Of a DNA stretch of 64,000 nucleotides, positions 1 to 12,200 are shown in pieces. Source of the stretch: Streblospio benedicti (lineage: Eukaryota; Annelida; Polychaeta; Spionida; Spionidae); assembly GCA_019095985.1 (NCBI GenBank), contig CM032661.1:32130151-32194150 (forward strand), written 5' to 3'. Numbering within the stretch: position 1 is the stretch's first letter; each line of letters starts with the position of its first letter. The notes beneath the pieces are model-generated. The model saw only the letters and a program-made list of their open reading frames with translations. It made no database searches and had not been told where the DNA came from. The translations under genes were made by a program, and so were the position numbers.

Positions 1-278
1 CATCAAAAATCATTTTAAAACGTCTCCATCTCTCTCACACATCTTCTTAGCAAGTATATTTCTTAAATTTTATACCAACGATAGACATAGCTAGCTAAAG
101 ACCGGTTTTTACAACCCTAAGCTTCAATTTGACTTAATCAAGATGTGTGAGAGGGACAGAAGTTTGAAACTATATGTGCAAGCACTGGGAAACACACATA
201 TATCATTAAAATCAAGTAACATCTACACTTTTTCCTCTAAGAAAAAAAGCCAACCTCGTCCTCTGTTTTTGCTGGCAG

Positions 279-1786
279 CGATCCAGCTGGTGAATGGGCT
301 GGCTGTGGACTGGGTGGGCGGTCACGTGGTGTGGACGGACGCCAGCCGGCAGCGCATCGAGCTCGCCAACTACGAGGGCCGCCATCGCTGGACGGTGGTG
401 CGCTCCGGGCTAGTGGACCCTCGCGGAGTGGTGGTCGACTCACTTAATGGGTGAGTCGAGAGAGTTATGCAGAGATGCATTGTGAACCCTGCTTAATTGC
501 TAATATTGTTGCTGTTGTTGTTGTTTCGAAGCTGTTTCCATTTCGCTTGAATCATGTATATGACTTGTGAAATATTAATTATTATGTGATCAATTATGAG
601 TAAATCACTTTTTGATTGGTAGAATTATTATCTTTTTCTTTCATTTTCTTTACCATTTTTATGTGTTTTATTTAACTATTTGTGTCCGTAGTGCTCAAGT
701 GCAATTTGACATTTTTGTTTTTGTACTTACGTAAATTATATTAGATAACAAGGTTATGTCTCCTAGCTGGTAAATTGAATTCTGGCAAGTCTAACAAAAC
801 TTTCAAATATACGAAATACCGGGAATGTGATGGTTGCTCAATCTCCATACATAGACGAGACATTCATAAGTGTCAAAATTTGTATCACGACATACATTAT
901 GTAAAAGATACATTCTGCTGGAAGAGATAATGCCCTAGAAATGGACAATTATAAAGCTTTCCATAACATCTTTCAATTTTGTTTCTTCTTGATAGCCATC
1001 TGTACTGGAATGACCAAGGTAAGCGGTCAATCGAGCAAAGCCGTCTAGATGGAACTGACCGCCGTATACTGGTTCAGGGCGGTTCTGTCGTCTGGCCGAA
1101 TCAGATGGTACTGGTGGACAGGTGGGTTAAACTGCTTCTACTGTTCTGTTGCAAGTATACATTTTATATACAATCCTGTACGAATTTCTTCAGTTTGGGA
1201 AATCATTATATTTAACAGCATTGGCAAGCAGACACTGATAGCAACCCAATGGAAAACGTCAATTATATTTACTGTTTTTCAAAATTGATACTTTGAACTT
1301 TTACAGTACTCTCTATTTTGTGGATGCACGAGATCCAAAACTTCTGTCACTGAGGCTAGACAAACCAGCTGTGGAACTGGCAACTGTTGCCAGTCTAACA
1401 GAGCAGGTACACAAATAATTTTGTGACATACGAAGGTACAAGTTGTAAGGTTTCATGAACCTGTGATGTGTAGGCGTACAATATGTTTTATCGTTATTCT
1501 ATCCAAATAGATATAAAATATGCTCAAAAACATAAAATTGAAATTAAGGCAGAAATGAAAAGAAACCTGTTTGTGGGTAACCAAAGTTAATAACGTCCTC
1601 AGGTAGGTTCTCATCCTGTTTTTGGACTGGCCGTCTACGGTCATGTGGCCTACGTGAGCTCCTGGGGTGATTGCCGGCTACTCTCTATCAACCTGCTCAC
1701 TGGAGCGTCCGAAACCGTGACATCGAGGCTGGGCGACGAGGTGTTATTTAGTGTAGCCTCTGTCAACAGGCAGCTGCAGCCGGAAG
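279..1786 (+). CDS. First YWTD (LDLR class B) propeller, C-terminal blades
   Basis: Four exons (279-450, 996-1121, 1307-1406, 1603-1786) encode typical class B blades: NGLAVDWVGGHVVWTD, then PRGVVVD, then HLYWNDQGKRSIEQSRLDG, then TLYFVDARDPKLLSL and VAYVSSWGDCRLLSINLLTG. The acceptor before 279 is tttttgctggcag. The exon frame runs open further upstream, but that sequence reads as intron. The remaining blades and the N-terminus must lie left of the window. The C-terminal edge passes directly into an EGF-like module at 2175, the usual propeller-EGF order of LDLR, LRP and nidogen relatives. Confidence 0.88.
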
Positions 1787-3205
1787 GTGAGGACTTGCCT
1801 TCATGTATATCTTATGTAAATGCGATGTTTTATAGCCGTGATTCAACTTGTTCTCATGACTTTACATTTTACATTAGGTCATTGGCACACTTGTCAATCA
1901 ATTGATAATTTCTCGCATACTTGCAATTGCAGCACTTTCAGCGGACACTGCTAACCACTCACACACTATTTCAACCCAATGACCTGTACCGAATTAACAT
2001 CTACGTGTCACGAAGTAGTGTGCAATTATTTAGATATGAGTTTGCTCAACATCCACCTCCAGGCCCGACCTATAATCCAACCCACGATCTTCCTTCTGGT
2101 CACGTAGAGCCCCATATCCCTATCCACTCTTACGCACACTAATGATATCTGATTTTCTCCACCTTCCCCGCTAGCCAACCTCACGTGTGCGTCTCCGGGC
2201 CGGGCCGGTTGCTCCCACCTGTGTCTGCCCACGGGCAGGGGGCGCCACGTCTGTGCCTGTCCCAGCCACGAGGGCTTGCTGCCGAACTCGAGCTTGCCCA
2301 CCACATGCCAAGGTAGGCCATTGCTCATTAAAAATGTGACCAACCACAGGCTTTTAATCCCAGAATCGGAATTAGGTCAAGTGATCAATCAGAAGATTTA
2401 TAGGCTTTGTTTTTTATGGTTATAACTTTGGCTGAGAGTAGTCCATATCCAGATGGTTTGATGCGTTTAAATTACAATCCAGTAAAACACAACGACACAA
2501 AGTAAGATTTAGAATCAGGTGACATAAATGAATAAATTATGATAATTTACTCTCGGGTGAAACATTTCAGAGGTCAATTTGAAATCTGATACTCAGAGTG
2601 AGTTAGGCCCGCAACTGGGGCAATGTGGGATTACAGTTCTTAAAACCTCTCTACTAGGACTAACTGTGGGACAAGTGTTGATTGGGATCTTGAAAAGTAG
2701 TCTTATTATATAGAGGTGATCTCAATAGAGAGGTGGTCTTAATCGGAGGTTCTACTGTGTATAGAATGGTGTAATTGTGCTTTGGTATGGAATTCAAAAT
2801 GAAATGAAACAATAGTATTAAAATTTTGTAGCAGATCTCTTAATTGGATTTTTTGTGTTTTTTCAAACAAAGCTAGCCCTTCATTTAAATAAAGTTATGC
2901 TATTCATCCGATTTCAAATGCTGCCACAACCCAGATAGAGATCTTCCCTCTGATTCTCCCCTCTCCCTACCTTAGTGCCCACAGAGGCGGTCTTCTTGGC
3001 CAACACGGGTGAGGGAGAGGTGGTGATGACATCCGCCTCCCTCAACGGCAACCCCTTTGCCCGTCCGCACCTCTCTGTGGTAGCATACAGCCCCCGCCCC
3101 GTAGCCATCGCTTATGACCCAGTCGAGGCGAGGGTGTACTGGAGTGACGTTATTGACAAGGCCATCTACAGGTGGGTCCGTTGTTTGCACTGTCTATATA
3201 AATGG

Positions 3206-3249
<44 letters not shown>

Positions 3250-6200
3250 GGTTGGTTGGTTGGTTGGTTGGTTGGTTGGTTGGTTGGTTGGTTGATTTAT
3301 TGATGTATGCTTGTGTGCATGTATGTTTGCAGGTAATGTAGCCATGTGAGTGAATGTTGTTGATGTGTCTAAGTCACTGATGTGTTGGTTTGATTCTTTA
3401 TTGTGGGAGTATATATCTAGTTGTGTGCTATACGTATGTATGTTTGTGTGACTTTGTTGGGATTATGATTATCTAAGAACCTTTTCTAATTGTATTATAT
3501 TGATCAATTTTTTCTAATTGTATTATATTGATCAAATTGAATACTATGTTTCAGCGCTTCCTATGATGGCAGTGATAAGACGGTTGTCTTAAACGTGACA
3601 GATGGTCTGGGATTTGTTGAAGGTGAGTAGAATGGTACTTATTAATAAAACATTAAGAAACAATAACATGGGGATGCAAGGGGAAGAAGAAGAGGGTGCA
3701 CTTCAGAGATCGCATGGGCTTCGTACGCTTGATGAATGGCGGACATGCCAAAAACCACATGAAAATGAAATATTTCAGAGGGGGAAAAGAAGGGGCGTCC
3801 CCTGTGCCCTGCCTGCATCCACCTATGGCTTCTTTTTTCACAATCGTAAACACTTTCAACGTCATATGTATAAGTAAAATTAGCACCCTGACCTTTCCTC
3901 GTTGTAGGGATGTCTCTAGACTGGCACCGCCGCAACCTGTACTTCACCAACGTGGACATGGTGACGGTGGACGGCACCGTGTACAGCTGGCACCGCATCG
4001 AGGCCTACAGCCTCGCCACGGGCGCACGCACCACCATCGCGGCCGGCGTGGAGGAGCCTAAGGCGCTGTGGGTGGATGTAGAAGAAGGGTGAGTGTTAGT
4101 TAATACAGGACAACCTTTATTTTTTCATGAACTAATTTTCCCCGAGTTTGCTTGTGAATTCATTTCTACTCTAATTATTATGCCAAGCAAACTCCTACCA
4201 CTGTATTGGCATTGCTCAAGACATAGCTTTCATTTGACTATATCAATGGGATGATGGTATCATTCTGGTCTCACAACCTTGGGGTTGTCGGTTCGAGTCC
4301 CACTCAGGGCCGCTTGATATAGTCAAATGGAGGCTATGTCTTCAGCTTTGTCAATATAGTGGTTGGAGCTTGCTTGGCATAATAGTGAGAGTAGAATTGA
4401 ATTAATTTTTTCACATGACCATTAGTCAGCAGAAAAAATATTATTGTACAGAAGAACTTCTCTATTAGGAGCAGCTTCGGGACCAGTGTCAGGTGAGACT
4501 CTCAATAGAGAGATGGTCTCTACACAGAGGCTCATTTTGGTAGCTTTATGACGGTTTGGTGGTCTCAATAGAAAGGCGATCTCTGTATAGAGGTTCATTT
4601 TGGTAGCTTTATGAAGGTTTGGGACAGTAAAAAGTGGTCTTATTATAGAGGTGGTCTCAATAGAGAGGTGGTCTTAATTAGAGGCTCGACTGTACTCTGC
4701 TCGCATGTTTCCAGCTTGCTCTACTACACGGACCACGGCACCAACCCCAAGGTCGTGCGTTCTCACCTGGACGGCAGCGAGCCCCAGGTCCTCCGTGACG
4801 GTCTCACCACCCCCAATGGACTGGTCACCGCGAGGTCCTTTGGGCTGCTCGTGCTCGAGTCAGACTACAACGCTCGTTGGCGTGTTGGTGGCGAAGGCGG
4901 CGAAGGCGGCGTGCTGAGAGAAATGAAGGGCTCGTGGGATGAGATGGACAACGACAAGGACAAGGACAAGGACATGGCTCTCCGGGTGGGTCCTCAAACT
5001 GTTATATATACATATATATATAATTAAAACACTCGGACTTTCTGCTATCTCGATGTTAGAGTCATTTCTCTTCAACTACATTATGACAAAGTATCAAGTT
5101 GATTATCTCGAATAGTGGCTCAACATTATATCTCAAACATCTCAAACATTATAATGGTGTGCCTAAATATTCACGAAAGCGAGTTTCTACTGTACCCAGG
5201 CTATGGGGTATTCTGTGGTATACCCATAAAGCTTTTTCAATGACCTATTGAATACTTTTGAACTAACTTAGCATGCTATCACACTACTCTAGTCACAGTG
5301 CAATATCAAATCATAGTGTAGACTAACTCCGTATTCTCCGGCAGGCTGGTTTCGGTCTGGCCACGGACAGTGACGGGCAGCGTGTGTACGTCACAGACTG
5401 GGAGGCGGGCACCCTCACCGCCTACGGCGTGGACTGGCAGGCAGGCAGGAGCGGCCTGGTGAAGAGGAAGGCCACAGTGGCGGGACTTGTCAACCCCGCC
5501 GGCGTCGTGTACTCACCCTTACGCATGGAAAGGCAGACAGGTCAGTGTTTTTTATATAGTATTGATCTTTCGTTGTTGTTGAAAAACTGTTTAGGCACGG
5601 GACTTTGGAAATTATTGCAATAGGTAGTTGTTGATGTAATTTTTCTGTGATTGTTCATTTGTAGGAATAACTTTAGTATCAATCTATGTTAAATTGAAAC
5701 ACCATACTCGTTATGATAAGCAAGCATGAAACTTCTAATTAAACCACGTCTTACAGATGGGCTTAATACTATAGTGTCCACTTTTCACACCGTCCAAGTA
5801 TATGGCCTAAATTTATCGTTCAAGTAGAAGTCAAACGTATAACTGTAAACGAGAAGCCGTGGAAATTTACACCTGCCATGTTGCCGAAGAGGCAAGTACA
5901 AGAAATATCTTTTTGCTGACCAAATGATAATGTAAAAATAATGGTGTTGACATATTGCTGAAGAGGTAAGTACAGTGGTCCTAATGGGGAGATTCTATTG
6001 TGCAAGAACTATTTTTGCTGACCAATGTTCATGTGACCGTGTTACCGCCCGTAGGAGCCTGTGACTCTGCCGCCTGCTCCGCTGACGCCGTGTGTACAGT
6101 GAATGGCGAGGACCCGGTCTGTGAGCAAGCATCCTTCCTCGCCCCCATAGGCCACGGATGCCCGTGTATGTAGTATTCTAGAAACCTGTTATCTCGAATA

Positions 6201-9200
6201 TGTAAATGTCTACATGTAAGTGTGAAACATTCAAGATAGCCAAATATTTGAGATAACCAACTACTATTTGTTCGGTTGAAGGGAAACAAAACTAACATCG
6301 AGATAACAGGAAATTCGAGTTAAGCAACATCGTATGTAGTATTGTAGAAACCTGTTATTCGAGATAGGCAACATTGAGATATTAAGGTGCTATGTATTGT
6401 AGCTTGATAATGTAACTTGATAATATAAGTCGTGGTTATCTAAAAGTAGACTATCGATTATTAGTCTCCATCGAGTTTCTTTGCTCTACCCCATCAACTA
6501 TTGAACTGTTGTAAATTGCCAAAACATGTGTCATTTTTGTTCAACTCTATCTCAGTGCTGGGTTGCCATACTTGGTCGTGTTCCTGATTTTAAGCTTTTG
6601 AAGAACGTTTTAAAGAAATACTAAAGAATAAAAAATCATTTTCAAAACACATTTGCATTTTAGTTATCCCATCATCAGTTTTGCAGTTATACAGTTCAGT
6701 TGCATGTATAATAAATAATACGCTGGACATTTTCTACAATTCTTATAACTAACAATGGAAACCATGATAATAAGGAACATTCACCCCCTAAAATCCCATC
6801 TTCTCTCTGAAAATAAAAAAAGTCTTCGCCCTTACAGATGGTGAGCTGTACTCGTCCTGTGTGTCTGACTGTGTGACCCTCCCCGACGGTGACTACCCCT
6901 CATGTCTGGGCTGCTCTGTATTTGCGTCGTGCTCAGGGGGTGAGCTGAGTGATGGCCGGCAGTGCCCACCTGACACTGTGTGGCACGATGACAAGAAGGC
7001 TTGTGACTACAAGCGGCAGTTTGAACCCTGTTATGGTAAGAATATTTTGTAATACTTGGTTATACGTACATCTGTAATGGGCGGGTTAGAAGATATCGAG
7101 GGTGAAAGTAGTTTTTTCCCCATTTGTGAAACTATTTTCCAGCTTGAATGGAATAGATTCATTGCGTTTCTTTTGTACTAGTACAATGGCATTGATCTAA
7201 GTATGGGTTTACCCTTTGGAAATCAATGCCATTGTACTATTTTTTCAGATTGACATCACATGCATTTTTCTTTACTTTTTCAACATTTTGATTCATACTT
7301 TATGGATTGTGTTGACCTTCAAGCAATTTTTTCAAGCAATTGCCACTGACAAACATTTTTTCTCCTAAAAAATAAACAAAGATGTTAATTTGACAAACAT
7401 TGCTGATAAACAAAGATAGCTACTGCAGAATAGTGAAAAAATAGCACATTTTCTATTTATCTTAAAAGACTGACTCTCCCCTGTGTACTAAATTGTCATC
7501 TGTTAAAGTGTAAACATATTTAGTGCTTCGAGTTTAGTGTACATTATTTTTGCCTCCAACAATTGCGAGTTGGGTCATATACAACCCTTAATATCAGGAT
7601 CATTTTTATCAAATCTGATGTAAGAAATTTTAAACAATATGAACTATACAGATGTTCTGTTGGATGCTTTGAATAAAAAAATGTTGTCTCTGCTTCACAG
7701 GTGGTGATGACTTTGCAGTCATTGCGGACCTGAGCCGAGTCCTGCTTGTCCCACTGACCACGCTAGGGTCTGGCGAGGCGCCGGTGATGGCGGGGGAGCC
7801 CCTGGTACTGAGGGAGGCTAGCGTCCTCACCACCACCTACTCTGCTCTCACGTACAACAGGGACAGGCGCACCGTGTACCTCACAGACTCGTCAAGGTGA
7901 GAGGCAGGCTCAATATGATGCAATTCAAATATCTAATATACTTGGCATGACACAAGACATACGCTACTGTATCACATTTTAATGGTGTGTCAGATTGAGA
8001 TTGAAGATGTTTTCATTATAATTTAAGTACACTGTAAAGAGATAAAATTACTTTCGTTATGATTTAAGTCACTTTTATCGCCAATGTATGAATATTCTCA
8101 TTGTCTAAATGTGAATTTTTTCTTTGTTTGTTTTTTTCAAGGGGAGAAATATTAAGTATCAGTCTCAACACGTGTGCAGTATACACTGTATACTCTCACA
8201 ACTGCCCGCTAGATGGCATCACTGTAGACACAGTCAATGAAATGCTGTACTTCACATCTTATGAAGAAGGTGCTATATACAGGATCAGCATCAATAGAGG
8301 TAGAAAAAATGAAGCTGTGTCCATACTAACAGACTTGCACCATCCAAGGGACATCCAGTACTATAGTGGGTAAGTACCAGTTGCCATTCAAAATACGTAC
8401 ATTGTATTAAGTGCATAAACAGTAGAACCTCCTTATTATATCTTTGGGACTGACCTCAAGTGGTCACAACGGAGAGGTGGTCTTTTTAAGGGGCTTCATT
8501 TTGTCACTTTATGAACGTTTGGGACAATGAAAAATTGTCCTATTACAGAGGTGGTCTCAATATAGGGGTTGTCGTCATTGGAGGCTCTATTGTAACTGGG
8601 AACATGTCAATACATATGCGTGCATTTTACCATTTTGTTACCAGCCTGTACCCATTTTAATGTGATTGTAAGATATCAAGTCTGTCTACAGAGCATTATA
8701 CTGGACAGAGTTGGGATCCAACCAGGATGCTCCAGTCCTCAAAAGGTCCAATCAAGATGGCAGCAATGTGTTGGTGTTCCCACTCAGTGAGCTTTCAGCA
8801 CCCAATGGTGTGTTTGTTGACCACCAGGGGGTGCACGTGGTGGACTCCAACTCTTCACGAGTGTATAGATGTGATCATTTTGGTGAGTGTGATGTGGTAA
8901 ATGCATGCTCATGCTGCTCATTCATAACGAGTTTCAGTTTTCTAGGTTTTATATACAATGTTCTTGTATACAGCATGGCATAATAGTAGTACATGTATGC
9001 AATGGTTGTTAAATTGGATTATGATCATTTTCTTATCAGCCATGTTATTCATGATGCCAAATTCACCATGTACTTGAATAGTGGATTGTATTGGAGTGTT
9101 ATGTTGCAGGTGAGATGTGTCTTATGCTAACTGCGCTACCAGAAGATGGAATGGTCTATGATCTAGTGATGCAGGGAACTCACATATATTTTTCTGACTG

Positions 9201-12200
9201 GAAATCAACATCTATTAAGAGGTAGGTTCCTGTCTTGCAATATTTGGCTGCCCAAAGATCTAGCACAACAAATACTGAGTTTTCATTATTGTCAACTCTT
9301 GAGATGACTATTCAGATAGGAAAAAGTAGCTTCGTCATTCTATGAACTTTTAGAAAAAAGGCAAATAAATAGAAATGAGACATGTACTGCTATGTATAAT
9401 GCTTTTAACACTTACTCATTGATATATTTGTCATGTAGGCAATTCTCTTACAATATTTTAGAATGTCCACCATACAAGACAATAATGGTGTGGATACAGT
9501 ATTTGCTGATTTCATGAGACCAACGCAATTTATACTTGAGAGGAAAATTACAGGCAAGTGATATTATTTTAACAATTGCATTATGGTTGTGTTACATTGT
9601 TGTATTTTGATTAGGTATGTCACCTTAAATGTTGTATGTTTTGTAAATGTGTGTTTGTTGGTGTATTAGTTTATTTTTGGTGTTTGCTTTCAATTTTGCA
9701 TGCTATATTTTATTGCTACATGTACATGTATACATGTATTATTATTTTGTTCAATTTGCATGATAATGGTGTAGCTTTATTTCTTTTGTTTTTCTTTATC
9801 CCTTTACCAGAAGATACAACGCAGGCTGAAACAACTACATCAGAATTTGTAACATCATTCTCAACATTTATTAAAACAACAATAGAACATTCCACCTCAC
9901 AATATTCCAACACTCCAACATATAAAATAACAACTGAAGATCCAGAAATACCTTTGTCCACCAGACTGAGTGAAGAATTTCTCACATCTCCATTTGAGTT
10001 TGAAGAAACAACTTCAACTAGAGACAGCGCAGTAACAACAGGACATGTAACTGTTTTTACGCCGAATGTGACAACTTCACCTTCAACAATCATTCTTACG
10101 ATGACATCTAGTGAGCCAGAACTTGGTAAATCTACCAGTGATGCAATTGAATCAGAAACAGGATCAGGCGAAGAAATTGACTCATTCACAACTCCAGTGG
10201 ATGCAACATTCTCTATCAGTGATGATTTAAAACCAACAACCGACATGATAACTGCTACTGAAACAACTGAATATAATAACACTTTCACTGATACTGCCTA
10301 TGAGTTTACCACCGCAATGAGAACAAGTGAGTCGGAATCCTCATCCAGTACCACCACAGCTACAGTAGCTTCAGATCCAACCCACAGTTCAAGTATAGTC
10401 AGTACAGAGCTTGAAACTGCCACAACGGTACCTGAACTGTTTTCAACAGTAACTCCGGTAGAATCTACGGAAACATCATTGGACGGATTGACTGCTGTTC
10501 CTTCCACTGTGCAGCATGGTTCACCCACAACAAAGGATTTTACTGAAATGATCACTGCTGATAATCAGCAAACGATGGAACAAACCACACTGACAGCGGT
10601 AGAAAAAGTCTCCGCCAAAACAGGATATTCCTCAAATGAACCTTTGTATACCGTATCACAAGCATTTACAACTTCAGAGGTGCAAACACAAAGTTCTCAG
10701 GACATATTCACAACTGAAGACACATCTGAACACATTGGGTCGGAGTCTACGTTTCCAGTATTTACTGATACAGTTACTAAAACTGGTATAGAGCAGACGA
10801 CGTCAGAGGTCACATCAGAAGTAACACAACAAGAATTCACAATAGAAGAGATTACTGAAATGTCTGGAGATGGGGAAACTACTGAAAGTGAATATTTCTT
10901 AAGTTCTACCCCTAAAGTGTTTTCTACTAAAACTGTAAGTGAACCTAAAAGTCCGACCATCGATGTGTTTACGTCAACATCTACTAGGCGTTTCACATCT
11001 GAAATGCCCACAAGTTTACCTACTTCATCAACAGATTTTGATATCACCACAGACGACATTGACATGTCAGGAGAAGACCAGACGACATCAGACACCACAC
11101 TGGTGTTTCATTCATCTACTGAAGCACTTACATCAAGGACAATACCGACAACACAGGCTATTATGCAAGAAACAACCAATGATTATACATCAGAAACACT
11201 TTCTAGTATGTCATCAGAAACAGTGCAGTATTCTACAGCAAATATTGTAAGTGCTACATATGACGGTGAGGTGTCTTCAACGCCTCTATTTTCAACGTCG
11301 GATAAAGACACGACAACGGAAACAACAGGATTTACTCAAATTCCTCCCCGATTAACAACGCCACTATCGACAACAATCCTTACTACTAGTAGATCAACGG
11401 GAGCTGTTAGTGCAAGTCAAGCTACCAATGAGCCTATTCAATCATCAAGTGTGGAGTACACGTCGACCGACATAACAGAAACCCAGCAGACTACATCTAC
11501 CAAACCATTTACTGAGACCACTCTGTCTGATTCCACTGAATCTAGTTTTCCACAGACAACTGACCAGCAGAGCACAATTGAAGAAGTGACTGAAATGTCA
11601 GGCGAATTCTCAACAGAATATGAGTTTATATTTAGTACCACAAAAGAAGAGTCAACAACTGATGGGGATATTCCATCCACAGAAGGACCAGATTTCACAT
11701 CTCCTTCAACAAGTATTAGCTCAGATTCATATCAACCTGACGAAACATTATCTACTCAGGAACCAACAATGTTATATACTTTGCAATCAACATCAGAAAG
11801 GGGGTCTACAACTGGGGAGTCCATTTCTACCATAATACCACCTACAAAAGAATCTACTACCAGTTCCGAGAGGGGATCTACAACTGTGGAATCCATCTCT
11901 ACCACAATACCATCTACAAAAGAATCTATTACCAGTTCAGAGAGGGAATCTACAACTGCGGAACCGATTTCTACCATATTACCATCTACACAAGAATCTA
12001 CTACCAGTTCAGAGCTAACACTCATAACAGACACAGATGGAACGACCATTGATGAAATGGGCTCGGGTGAAGAAACAACAGTGGAGAGTGAGCTCACATT
12101 TAGCACCATGTCAACCAGTGCCTCAATGACAGGTAAAGGGGAAACAACTTTTGAGCCTACTGTGGACAGAACGTCTGCATTTAAAACATCAGTGACCGGT

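Noticed and set aside
4260-4320. A functional tRNA gene
   Set aside because: The B-box-like GGTTCGAGTCC is present, but no full cloverleaf with paired acceptor stem is evident, and the sequence lies at the centre of an inverted-repeat element.
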